A stretch of DNA of 64,000 nt. Origin: Nocardia amikacinitolerans NBRC 108937. Its GTDB lineage: Bacteria; Actinomycetota; Actinomycetes; Mycobacteriales; Mycobacteriaceae. The notes under the pieces were generated by a model. That model ran no database searches, was not told where the DNA came from, and saw only the letters and a program-made list of their open reading frames with translations. Shown one piece after another: positions 53,435-61,646 of this stretch (the first letter of the stretch is position 1; the number at the start of each line of letters is the position of its first letter). Where the stretch lies: positions 1-64,000 of the forward strand of contig NZ_BDAU01000022.1 of NCBI RefSeq assembly GCF_001612615.1, read 5' to 3'. The translations under genes were made by a program, and so were the position numbers.

Positions 53435-54008
53435 GGACCAATCACCTCCTGTGGACTCAGAAACGGCCACGGACGGTCCGTGGCAGGAGGGTTCGTTGCG
53501 TCAGCAACCCGACAAGGCTACATGAGGGGGGCGGGTTTGCCTTGCCCAGGGGTGGTTCTCCGGGTGCGTGCCCGCAATGGGAGAACACGGTCTGCTCGTG
53601 CGGCGTCTCCGCACAAGGGCACCTGCCGGGGGCGGGTGTACCTTGCCCAGGGGTGGTGGGGGCAGGTGTGCCTGTCCATACGGTGGTTCTCCGGGTGCGT
53701 GCTCGCCAACGGGAGAACACGGTGTGCTCGTGCGGCGTCTCCGCACAAGTGCACCTGCCGGGGGCGGGTGTGCCTTGGCCAGGGCTGGTTCTCCGGGGGC
53801 GTGCCCGCAATGGGAGAACGCGGTCTGCTCGTGCGGCGTCTCGGTCGGCACAAGGGCACCTGCCGGGGGCGGGTGTGCCTTGCCCAGGGGTGGCTCTCCG
53901 GGTTGCGTGCTCGCCAATGGGAGAACACGGCGTGCTCGTGGAGCGTGTCCGCCCAAGGGGGCGGGTGTACCTGCCCATGGCATGGGTTCGGGTCCTAAGG
54001 TGGTCAGC
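53435..54008. other. Intergenic region between rpsF and the GT87 gene
   Basis: 574 bp of divergent control region almost filled by the tandem repeat array (53525-53990). Only about 90 bp before rpsF remain outside it. Many overlapping open frames here follow the repeat and were not accepted as genes. Confidence 0.75.
53525..53990 (+). repeat. Tandem array, about four copies of a ~100-130-bp unit
   Basis: Each unit contains GGGGGCGGGTGTGCCTTGCC, CAGGGGTGGTTCTCCGGG, a GGGAGAACACGG block, and the potential hairpin GTGCGGcgtctCCGCAC (53598-53614 and 53730-53746; a 4-base insertion alters the third copy near 53831 and the fourth is degraded). Units start near 53525, 53640, 53755 and 53865. Related single copies lie at 23222-23331 (+) and 55431-55521 (-). 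Confidence 0.88.
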
Positions 54009-55391
54009 ATGTCGACCGGATCCGCCGCTACCGAGGTGCGGGTCCGGCGCGCGTCGCGCGGGGGTGCGCTCGCTGCCGTGATCGTCCTGCTGTGCGGGCT
54101 GACGTTGGCGCTCGCGTACGCGAACAAGGCCCGGTGCGCGGGCGCGCCGTTCTATGAGAACGGTCGAAGCACGGTCTTCGACGTGATCAAGGATTCGGAC
54201 GTCTGCTATTCCGACATCCAGTTCCTGTGGCTGGGCCGCGACATCGATCGGCACGTCTTCCCCTACGTCGACGGTGGCATCACCGACGACGGACTGCTCA
54301 CCGGCGGCGCCGTCGAATATCCGGTGCTCAGCGGCACGCTCATGTGGGTCGGCGCGATCGGCGCGGAGACCGACGCCGACTTCCTGCGTCTGTCCGCCTT
54401 GTTGCTCGCGCCGTTCGCGCTGCTCACCGCCTGGTTCCTGGCCCGGCTCGCCGGCCGCGCCGCGCTGCTCTGGGCGATCGGTCCGCCGCTGGTGCTCTAC
54501 GCCTTCCACAACTGGGAGTTGCCGGTGGTCTGTACGGCGGTCGCGGCCGTCTACGTGGTCACCATGGCGACCAGGTATTCGCTGCGCACCCGCGCCGTGC
54601 TGGCCGCCGTGCTGCTCGGGCTCGGCTTCTGTTTGAAGCTGTATCCGGGAATCTTCGTGCTGCCGTTGATGATCTATGTGCTGACCGGCGGCGCCGAGCG
54701 CGATCCCGACGACGATTCCGGTCTCGACTGGCGCGGCGCGCTGGCGACCGCGGGCGCGGCCATCGGCACCGTCGTCGCGGTGAACCTGCCGTTCGCTCTG
54801 ATCGGATACGAGGGCTGGCGGGCGTCGATCACCTTCCAGCAGCTGCGCCAAGCCGACATCACCACCAACTCCATCTGGTACTGGGGACATCACCTGCTGT
54901 ACGGCCGCGAGACCGAGACCAGCCAGTCCTGGCACGACGGCGTCTCCATCGCCTCGCCGGTCCTGATCCTCGCCGCGTTCGTGCTCGCGGTCTGGCTGGG
55001 CTGGAAGCGTTATCGAGCGACCGGTGTCTTCCCGTGGGTCGGCGTCAGCGGCGCGATGCTGTGTGGATTCCTGGTTTTCCACAAGGTCCATTCGCCGCAG
55101 TACACGCTGTGGCTGATCCCGTTTCTGGTGTTGCTCGCGGTCCCGTGGCAGGTGATCGGCGCGTATCTGCTCGCCGACGCGGCCATCGGTATCGGCGTGT
55201 TCCGCTACTTCTACGCGATGGGCTCCGGCGCGCCGTTCGAGATCCAGGAAACAATCGTCCAGTTCGGCGTGTGGGGGCGCGCGATCCTGCTCGTCGCACT
55301 GTTCTTCCTGTTCATCAGGGCCGATCCGCGCGGAAGCAACGTGAAGTCCGCGCGGGCGACCCCGGACCGCGGGGATCTGGTCGCCGCCTGA
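54009..55391 (+). CDS. GT87/DUF2029-type membrane glycosyltransferase-like protein
   Basis: A 460-residue integral membrane protein with about ten hydrophobic segments, beginning with one at residues 18-40. A soluble first loop carries CYSDIQFLWLGRDIDRHVFPY and GGAVEYPVLSG; KLYPGIFVLPLM and FHKVHSPQYTLWLIPFLVLL are features of GT-C mannosyltransferases of the GT87 type that use polyprenyl-phosphate sugars. Its position upstream of and divergent from rpsF matches mycobacterial Rv0051. The dispersed repeat flanks it on both sides. The exact acceptor is unknown. Confidence 0.85.
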   Translation: MSTGSAATEVRVRRASRGGALAAVIVLLCGLTLALAYANKARCAGAPFYENGRSTVFDVIKDSDVCYSDIQFLWLGRDIDRHVFPYVDGGITDDGLLTGGAVEYPVLSGTLMWVGAIGAETDADFLRLSALLLAPFALLTAWFLARLAGRAALLWAIGPPLVLYAFHNWELPVVCTAVAAVYVVTMATRYSLRTRAVLAAVLLGLGFCLKLYPGIFVLPLMIYVLTGGAERDPDDDSGLDWRGALATAGAAIGTVVAVNLPFALIGYEGWRASITFQQLRQADITTNSIWYWGHHLLYGRETETSQSWHDGVSIASPVLILAAFVLAVWLGWKRYRATGVFPWVGVSGAMLCGFLVFHKVHSPQYTLWLIPFLVLLAVPWQVIGAYLLADAAIGIGVFRYFYAMGSGAPFEIQETIVQFGVWGRAILLVALFFLFIRADPRGSNVKSARATPDRGDLVAA

Positions 55392-55430
55392 ACCCGAACC
55401 GCACACCCAACCCAACCCCCAGGCCGTCCT

Positions 55431-55521
55431 CTTGTGCGGAGACGGCGCACGACCAGACCCCGTCTTTCCGTTGGCAGGCACGCTCCCAGAGAACCCCCTC
55501 TGGGCAAGCACACCCGCCCAC
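55431..55521 (-). repeat. Dispersed ~100-bp repeat, inverted copy
   Basis: Read on the minus strand it gives GTGGGCGGGTGTGCTTGCCC, the GGGTTCTCTGGG block, GCCAACGGAAAGA and a hairpin-like TGCGCCgtctcCGCACAAG, matching the unit at 53525-53990. It lies between the GT87 and DUF389 genes. Confidence 0.8.
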
Positions 55522-55536
55522 GGCAAACTTGCCCGC

Positions 55537-56499
55537 ATGCTGCACATGCGGATCATGTCTCCGGCGGCGCTGACCGACGACGTGCTCGACATCCTCGACC
55601 GGGACACCGCGGTGAGCGGGCTGGCCGTGATGCGCGGTGCCTCGCTGCGACCGCCCGGTGATCTGGTGCTCGTGGACGTCGCGCGGGAAGCGGGCAACGA
55701 CATCGTCGACAAGTTGCGCGCGCTCGGCGTGCACAAGCACGGAAGCATCGAGTTCGACCAGGTGCGAACGTGGCTGTCGCGCAGCGGTTTCGACGCCGAA
55801 GTGCGCACGCCGGGCAGTAGCGCGGACGCGGTGGTGTGGGCCGACGTCGCGCAGCGCTCGTACGAGGAAACCGAGCTGAACTGGACCTACTTGAGTTTCA
55901 TGACGATGGCGACGGTGATCGCCGCCATCGCGATCGTGCTGGATTCGCAGATCCTGGTCATCGGCGCCATGGTGCTCGGCCCGGAGTTCGGGGCCATCGC
56001 CGCGCTCGGCGTCGCGCTGGTGCGCCGCCGTTTCGTGCTGCTCGGCCTCGCGGTGCGCACGTTGTTCCTCGGTTTCGCTGCGGCCATCGTCGTGACGTTC
56101 ATCCTGGTGCTGATCGGCCGCGGGCTCGGCTGGATCACCATCGAGGACGTGACCGGTCCGCGGCCGGACACGGCGTTCATCTACACGCCGGACAAGTGGT
56201 CGTTCATCGTCGCGGTGATCGCGGCGGCCGCCGGAGTGCTCGCACTGACCTCGTCGAAGGCGTCCGGTCTCGCCGGTGTCTTCATCTCGGTGACGACGGT
56301 GCCCGCCGCCGGAAACATCGCGCTCGGTGTGGCTTTCGGTGTCGGCGAGGCGATCTGGGGGAGCACCTTGCAGCTGCTGGTCAACCTCTCCGGCATGGCG
56401 TTGGCGGGATGGGCGACGCTGGCGTTCCAGCAGGCCGTGTGGTCGCGCGTTTCGGTGCGGCGGGCAAGGGCGATGAGCAGGCCGCGCCGGATGCTGTAG
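55537..56499 (+). CDS. DUF389 family membrane protein
   Basis: 320 residues from ATG 55537. A soluble N-terminal domain of about 115 residues (RIMSPAALTDDVLDILDRD) precedes five to six hydrophobic segments with MTMATVIAAIAIVLDSQILVIGAMVLGPEFGAIAALG and LTSSKASGLAGVFISVTTVPAAGN, the conserved DUF389 core. The role of this family is unknown, though it is often placed near stress or transport genes. It converges on the ter genes with a 3-bp gap. Confidence 0.88.
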   Translation: MLHMRIMSPAALTDDVLDILDRDTAVSGLAVMRGASLRPPGDLVLVDVAREAGNDIVDKLRALGVHKHGSIEFDQVRTWLSRSGFDAEVRTPGSSADAVVWADVAQRSYEETELNWTYLSFMTMATVIAAIAIVLDSQILVIGAMVLGPEFGAIAALGVALVRRRFVLLGLAVRTLFLGFAAAIVVTFILVLIGRGLGWITIEDVTGPRPDTAFIYTPDKWSFIVAVIAAAAGVLALTSSKASGLAGVFISVTTVPAAGNIALGVAFGVGEAIWGSTLQLLVNLSGMALAGWATLAFQQAVWSRVSVRRARAMSRPRRML

Positions 56500-56502
56500 C
56501 CG

Positions 56503-57126
56503 TCACTTGCTCGCGCTGCTCCACTGCATTCCCCAGCGGTAGGCCTCGTCGATGTGCCGCTGGGTTCCGTTGATGTACTGCACTTCTCGGTGCACGGTGA
56601 TACCGCGGCCGTTGTTCTGGAGCAGGGCGATGGCGCAGGAGCGTGCGCCGTCGACCGGGGAGTCGAGGCGCATTTCCACCTGCGGTCCGGTGCTCGGGTA
56701 GAGGGTGACGACACCGTCGGCGGCCGCCCAGTTCGGCACGCCCTCGTAGATGAAGGCGAAAATCAGGATGCGCTTGAACAATTCGGGCCGGGCGAGATCG
56801 ATGTGCATGTTCTCGCCCGATGTGACGGCGCCGCTGCGGTCGTCGCCGTCGAGCTGGATGTACGGTTCGCCCGCCAGCGAGCCGAAGTTCTCGCCTACCG
56901 CCTGCACGACACCCTTGGTGCCGTCGGCCAATTCGTAGAGGCAGCCGAGGTCGAGATCGACCGGCTTGGACCTGCGGAAGAAGCCCTTGGCGGCCCGCGA
57001 CCAGTTCAGATTGACCCGCAAGACCCCTTGCTGCTCACCGGGTTTGGTGAGATTGATGCTCGGCGTCGCCTTGGACAGTGTCACCTTCGTCGGATTCGCA
57101 CCGCCGGACTGCTGCTCGGACGCCAT
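56503..57126 (-). CDS. TerA/TerD-like stress protein
   Basis: 207 residues from ATG 57126. Features of the TerD superfamily are NLTKPGEQQGVLRVNLNW, PVDLDLGCLYELADGTKG, IQLDGDDRSG and the MHIDLARPELFKRILIFAFIYEG core; the acidic residues in LDLGCL and LDGDDRSG could bind Ca2+. The C-terminus is closer to TerA-like members. TerD-family proteins work with TerC-like membrane proteins in tellurite and stress resistance. It is the last gene of the TerD-DUF475-TerA-like series on this strand. Confidence 0.85.
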   Translation of the reverse strand: MASEQQSGGANPTKVTLSKATPSINLTKPGEQQGVLRVNLNWSRAAKGFFRRSKPVDLDLGCLYELADGTKGVVQAVGENFGSLAGEPYIQLDGDDRSGAVTSGENMHIDLARPELFKRILIFAFIYEGVPNWAAADGVVTLYPSTGPQVEMRLDSPVDGARSCAIALLQNNGRGITVHREVQYINGTQRHIDEAYRWGMQWSSASK

Positions 57127-57152
57127 GCGCGGTCCCCCTCGGGAAAAGAGAA

Positions 57153-57190
57153 GCGGCAACGGCTTCCTCCGTCGGAGGGGCCGCTGCCGC
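57153..57190. terminator. Imperfect hairpin between DUF475 and TerA-like genes
   Basis: A stem of 6, 4 and 5 bp with small bulges: GCGGCA/TGCCGC, CGGC/GCCG, CCTCC/GGAGG, closed by a GTC loop. It lies between the DUF475 stop and the next start, so it may attenuate rather than end transcription. Confidence 0.55.
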
Positions 57191-57219
57191 ATGGAGTTTC
57201 GTCGGCTGCCTGCCGAAAA

Positions 57220-58323
57220 TCAGCCTACCGGCGTGACAGCTCGCTCGCTCTCGAGTTCCTCCTCGTCGCCGCCCTCGCGCTTGTTGCGAAGCACGCTGCT
57301 GATGAACGCGGCGCCGATGAACGCCACACCGATCAGACCGGTGACGAGCTCGTTGACGTGCACGCCGATCGAGATCAGCAGGATCGCGGCGAGCGCGCCG
57401 ATCGCCCAGTGCGCGCCGTGCTCCAGGTACACGTACTCCGAGAGCGTGCCCTTGCGCACCAGGTACACCGTGATGGACCGGACGAACATGGCGCCGATCA
57501 GGCCGAGGCCGAGCGCGATGATGATCGGGTCGGAGGTGATGGCGAACGCGCCGATCACGCCGTCGAAGGAGAACGAGGCGTCCAGCACCTCGAGGTAGAG
57601 GAACAGGAAGAAGCCCGCCTTACCGGTGGCCTTGGCCAGCTCCGACGGTCCGCCCGTGTGCTCCTCGGTGTGGAACATCGAGCCGAGCCCGTCGACCGCG
57701 ATGTAGACGATCATGCCGAGCATGCCCGCGATCATCACGGTGGCGCGCTTGTCGTCGGCGGCGAGGAACTCCGCGGTCAGGACCAGGCCCGCGCCCGCGA
57801 CGACGACCGAGAGCATGTCCAGCTTGCCCGCCGCCGCCAGCGGCCGCTCCAGCCAGCCGAGCCAGGTGATCTCGCGCTCCTCGAAGATGAAGTTCAGGAA
57901 CAGCAGCGCGAGGAACATGCCGCCGAACGCCGCGATCTGCGGGTGCGCGTCGGTGAGCAACGTCTCGTAGCTCGGGCTGCCGTCGGGGAAGTAAGGAGCG
58001 TCACCCGCCGGCGGGTTGAGTGCCAGGTCGAGGGCTTGCACCGGGTCCAGGCCCGCGGTGATCCACACGATCGCCAGCGGGAACACCAGGCGCATGCCGA
58101 AGACGGCGATGAGCACACCGATGGTGAGGAAGATGCGCTGCCAGAAATCGCTCATCCGCTGCAGGATGGTGGCGTTGATGACGGCGTTGTCGAACGAGAG
58201 GGAGACCTCGAGGATGCCCAGGATCGCGCACAGCGCCAGGGCGGTGGGGCCACCGTACAGGAACGCCACCACCAGGGACGCCACGGTGACGAGGCCGGAC
58301 AGGCCGAAGATGCGCAGGACCAC
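57220..58323 (-). CDS. DUF475 / TerC-like integral membrane protein
   Basis: 367 residues, GTG start 58323 with an AAAGG ribosome site. It has multiple hydrophobic segments and the TerC/Alx-type motifs LEVSLSFDNAVINA near residue 40 and LEVLDASFSFDGVIGAF near 245, whose conserved Asp/Asn are thought to bind metal. DUF475 is the TerC-like family that accompanies TerD proteins. It lies 160 bp below terD with a strong hairpin between. Confidence 0.9.
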   Translation of the reverse strand: MVLRIFGLSGLVTVASLVVAFLYGGPTALALCAILGILEVSLSFDNAVINATILQRMSDFWQRIFLTIGVLIAVFGMRLVFPLAIVWITAGLDPVQALDLALNPPAGDAPYFPDGSPSYETLLTDAHPQIAAFGGMFLALLFLNFIFEEREITWLGWLERPLAAAGKLDMLSVVVAGAGLVLTAEFLAADDKRATVMIAGMLGMIVYIAVDGLGSMFHTEEHTGGPSELAKATGKAGFFLFLYLEVLDASFSFDGVIGAFAITSDPIIIALGLGLIGAMFVRSITVYLVRKGTLSEYVYLEHGAHWAIGALAAILLISIGVHVNELVTGLIGVAFIGAAFISSVLRNKREGGDEEELESERAVTPVG

Positions 58324-58437
58324 GCGTGGACCTTTCGTGAATGGGAACTGAAACGGCGAGATTGCTACCAGCGTGGCCGTTGAACCGCCGGATGTCCAAC
58401 GAATGCGACCGGCGCGATACTCCCCCCGGTCGCGCGA

Positions 58438-58466
58438 CGAGGGGGCTCGACGGCCGAGCCCCCTCG
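58438..58466. terminator. Strong hairpin between TerD and DUF475 genes
   Basis: Perfect 12-bp stem CGAGGGGGCTCG (58438-58449) with CGAGCCCCCTCG (58455-58466), 5-nt loop, 17 bp past the terD stop on the minus strand. It could end most terD transcripts and allow some read-through into DUF475. Confidence 0.85.
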
Positions 58467-58483
58467 TGTTGCGCGTGTCTTGG

Positions 58484-59059
58484 TCAGACGTTCACGCCGT
58501 AGTCACGGGCGATGCCCGCGAGGCCGGAGGCGTAGCCCTGGCCGATGGCGCGGAACTTCCACTCGGCGCCGTTGCGGTACAGCTCGCCGAAGACCATGGC
58601 GGTCTCGGTCGAGGCGTCCTCGCTCAGGTCGTAGCGGGCCAGCTCGGTGCCGTTGCTGCGGTCCACGACGCGGATGTAGGCGTTGCGCACCTGACCGAAC
58701 GACTGCTGACGGGTGTCGGCGTCGTAGATCGAGACGGGGAAGAAGATGCTCTCGATGGTCGGCGGGGTGTTGGCCAGGTCGACGTTGATGACCTCGTCGT
58801 CGCCCTCGCCCTCACCGGTGCGGTTGTCGCCCGCGTGCTCGATGGCGCCTTCCGGCGAGCGGAGGTTGTTGAAGAACACGAAGTGCTGATCGCTCAGCAC
58901 CTTCTTGTCGCCACCGGTCGCGATCGCGCTGGCGTCCAGGTCGAAGTCGGTACCCGTAGTGGTCCGAATATCCCACCCCAGGCCGACGGAAACAGCAGTC
59001 AGGTTAGGCGCCTCCTTGGTCAGCGAGACGTTGCCGCCCTTGGACAAACTGACACCCAT
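58484..59059 (-). CDS. terD: TerD family protein
   Basis: 191 residues, the normal TerD length, from ATG 59059. It carries GVSLSKGGNVSLTKEAP, the calcium-binding DFDLDASAIA, VFFNNLRSPEGAIEHAGDNRTGEGEGDDE and IFFPVSIYDAD. TerD proteins bind Ca2+ and support resistance to tellurite and other stresses; the exact mechanism is unclear. It diverges from the coiled-coil/aldolase/PRTase operon across 144 bp, so both arms of the ter locus probably share control. Confidence 0.93.
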   Translation of the reverse strand: MGVSLSKGGNVSLTKEAPNLTAVSVGLGWDIRTTTGTDFDLDASAIATGGDKKVLSDQHFVFFNNLRSPEGAIEHAGDNRTGEGEGDDEVINVDLANTPPTIESIFFPVSIYDADTRQQSFGQVRNAYIRVVDRSNGTELARYDLSEDASTETAMVFGELYRNGAEWKFRAIGQGYASGLAGIARDYGVNV

Positions 59060-59203
59060 GCGGGAATCCCTTTCATTAGTCCGTCTGTGGTCCCAGCATG
59101 TCCGAATCGCCGGGTACGACTTACGACAGTAGTAGGTTTCGGCGAACTTGCGTAGGAACTGGGGGAACCCCCGGCGAACAGGAAGATCTCCTACCATCGG
59201 GGC

Positions 59204-60421
59204 GTGGTAGGGCGCAGGCGGAGCTGGTTCCGGTCGTCCGGGAACAGCGAATGGATCGAGCAGGCACGAGCCCGGCTCGCGGACGCGTTCCTCGACATGG
59301 ATCGGCGGCAGAGCGCGGCGGAGGCCGCGGTGCACGCCTCGGAGGAAGTCTTCTCCGAGCGGGGGTTCTCGTCGGCGTGGGATCCGGTGCGCGGCCGCTG
59401 CTACGACGCGGCGGGGGCGTATCTGGCGCTGACCGAGGAACTCGAGGCGGCCCAGCGCGACGGCACGAGCGTCGCCGACGGCCGGCAGCGCGCCGACGTC
59501 GTCACGCGGCAGTTGGCCGACGCGGCACGCGCCGTGGACGAGTTCTATCGAGGTAACCAGGCCCGGCTCGAGGAAGCCGTCGCGATCGTGCGGTCGGTGC
59601 CGCAGCTTGCGCAGCAGGTGAAGGTCGCTGCCGCCGCGGTGCGCGGGCAGGCCGCGGAATCCGCGTACGCGGACTACCCTTCGGTGCGGCTGCGCGCGGC
59701 CGCCGTCGATGAGGCGCTGGTCACACTGGAATCGGTGGGTGTGAGCGGTGGTTCGGGCGCCGTCCGCGCTGCTGCCAACCGCTTGGACGCGGTCACCAAG
59801 GAACTGGCAGAAGCGTTGGCGCAGGCCCCATCTCGACGCGGCGCCGCGAATACCGCGCTCACCTCGGTGGATACCAGGCTGGCCGCCGTACGCAACCGGT
59901 CGGAGCGGGTCGGGCCCGCCTACTCGGCGTTGCTGCGCGAGTTCAACGCTGCGAGTTCGGCGGATCTGGCCAACAATGGGCGGGAATGCCAGCAAGCCAT
60001 CGATGCCGCCGCCGACGCTCTCGCCAGGGCGCGCGCCGCATTGGACGCGAAGAATCCGGAGTCAGCCCTTGAATTGACCGCTACCGCGCGGGGGAGCCTC
60101 GGCGCCGCCGAGCAGCTGATCGACGCCGTCACCAAGCGGCTCGAGCTGTTGCGTTCGGTTCGCGAGGACCCGCAAGACAAGGCCAAGGCCGTACGATTCA
60201 GGTTGCGGGACGCACAGATGCTCGCGGTGAGTCGGGGGCTCGCGGGCGAATGGGGATCTGTGCTGGACGCGCAGGCCGAACGAATCGAACGAATCACCGA
60301 AACACTGTCGGGGCGGCACCCCGATTACTGGGCCTATGTGGCGGAACTGGATGCCGTCACCGAATTCATAGCCGGGGTAGTGGATCGAATGAGAAAACAA
60401 GCAGGACCACGACGAGAATGA
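59204..60421 (+). CDS. Ter-locus coiled-coil protein of unknown function
   Basis: 405 residues, GTG start. It is almost entirely helical and rich in Ala, Arg and Glu, with long amphipathic stretches (for example LADAARAVDEFYRGNQARLEEAV and ALARARAALDAKNPESALELTATA). No catalytic motif, membrane segment or signal peptide is evident. It is first in the operon with the aldolase (13-bp gap) and PRTase, so it may be a scaffold or regulator of the ter-linked pathway. Confidence 0.7.
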   Translation: MVGRRRSWFRSSGNSEWIEQARARLADAFLDMDRRQSAAEAAVHASEEVFSERGFSSAWDPVRGRCYDAAGAYLALTEELEAAQRDGTSVADGRQRADVVTRQLADAARAVDEFYRGNQARLEEAVAIVRSVPQLAQQVKVAAAAVRGQAAESAYADYPSVRLRAAAVDEALVTLESVGVSGGSGAVRAAANRLDAVTKELAEALAQAPSRRGAANTALTSVDTRLAAVRNRSERVGPAYSALLREFNAASSADLANNGRECQQAIDAAADALARARAALDAKNPESALELTATARGSLGAAEQLIDAVTKRLELLRSVREDPQDKAKAVRFRLRDAQMLAVSRGLAGEWGSVLDAQAERIERITETLSGRHPDYWAYVAELDAVTEFIAGVVDRMRKQAGPRRE

Positions 60422-60434
60422 GGACGGAGCACCG

Positions 60435-61646
60435 ATGACCGCTCCCGTCGCCGTCCAGCAGGAAGTATCCCTGCGGAAGCGACTGCCGCTGCGCCACTTT
60501 CGGCAGCTGCAAGGCCCCGACGCCAGACATCTCTTCCACCGCCAGCCCGAACCGTTCGGTGAGCACACCGACCGGGATCTGCTCGCGTACGGACTCGGCG
60601 CGACCTTGTACGCGCCTGCCACCAGACCCGATCTCGCCGAGACCATCCGGCGCCGCGCCGACCGCGGCGTCTGCTCGATGGTGATCGACCTCGAGGACGC
60701 CGTCGCCGACGACGAGGTGGAGCTCGCGAAGAAGCAGGCCGTCGACGCGCTCGGGGAACTGGCGGCCAGCTCGGACCCCAACCCGCTGCTGTTCATTCGC
60801 GTGCGCGAGGCGAGCGCCATCGGCGAGATCGTCGACCAACTCGGGGCGGGCGCGCCCGCGCTGACCGGCTTCGTCTTCCCGAAGTTCGACAGCTCCACCG
60901 GCCGCGCCTATCTGGACGCGCTGGAAGCGGCGGCCGAAAGTTTGGCTCGGCCGCTCTACGGCATGCCGGTCCTCGAGTCGGCCGCCCTCGTGCACCGTCA
61001 GACCCGCGATCAGGAGCTGACGAACATCGCGGCCATGCTGGCCGAGCACCGGGAACGGGTCCTCGCGGTGCGGGTCGGCGCCACCGACATGTGCTCGACC
61101 TTCGGCATCCGCCGCGACCGCGACCTGACCATCTACGACGTGCGCGTCGTCGCCGACGTCATCGCCGACATCGTGAACTACCTCGGCCGCGCCGACGGCA
61201 CCGGCTTCGTGATCACCGGACCGGTGTGGGAGTACTTCGCCGATCACGAGCGGATGTTCCGGCCGCTGCTGCGCACCGCGCCGTTCGAGGAGTCCGACGC
61301 GGTGCCGTTCCGGCAGTACCTGGTCAGCCGGGATCTGGACGGACTGCTGCGCGAGATCACCCTGGACCGCGCCAACGGCATCCAGGGCAAGACGGTCATC
61401 CACCCCTCGCACGTCGCGGCGGTGCACGCGCTGTCGGTGGTGTCGCACGAGGAGTACTCCGACGCGCTCGACATCCTTCAGGTCGACGTGGGTGGGGTGG
61501 CGGCCTCGGGTTACCGCAACAAGATGAACGAGATGCGGCCACACCGCAGTTGGGCTCGGCAGACGCTGCTGCGGGCGCGGGTGTTCGGTGTGGCGAACAA
61601 GGGAGTTTCTTTCGTGGATCTGCTCACGGCGATGGTGAAGGTATGA
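60435..61646 (+). CDS. HpcH/HpaI aldolase / citrate lyase-like protein, ter-associated
   Basis: 403 residues. The TIM-barrel core of the CitE/HpcH family is visible: SMVIDLEDAVADDEV (metal-binding Glu/Asp), FIRVREASA, GFVFPKFDSS, PVLESAALV, VGATDMC and GKTVIHPSHV. The N-terminal 45 residues are an extension. In ter gene clusters such aldolases occur with PRTases, ATP-grasp and HAD proteins, the module proposed to make a nucleoside-like metabolite (Anantharaman et al.). Its TGA overlaps the ATG of the next gene. Confidence 0.87.
   Translation: MTAPVAVQQEVSLRKRLPLRHFRQLQGPDARHLFHRQPEPFGEHTDRDLLAYGLGATLYAPATRPDLAETIRRRADRGVCSMVIDLEDAVADDEVELAKKQAVDALGELAASSDPNPLLFIRVREASAIGEIVDQLGAGAPALTGFVFPKFDSSTGRAYLDALEAAAESLARPLYGMPVLESAALVHRQTRDQELTNIAAMLAEHRERVLAVRVGATDMCSTFGIRRDRDLTIYDVRVVADVIADIVNYLGRADGTGFVITGPVWEYFADHERMFRPLLRTAPFEESDAVPFRQYLVSRDLDGLLREITLDRANGIQGKTVIHPSHVAAVHALSVVSHEEYSDALDILQVDVGGVAASGYRNKMNEMRPHRSWARQTLLRARVFGVANKGVSFVDLLTAMVKV

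Noticed and set aside
53525..53990. Possible CRISPR array
   Set aside because: The units are about 100-130 bp with no regular short repeat/unique spacer pattern, and no cas genes are nearby.
53457..55808. Minus-strand open frame of about 780 residues covering the repeat array and GT87 gene
   Set aside because: It is antisense to a clear membrane protein and made of repeat-derived sequence; there is no credible start or domain.
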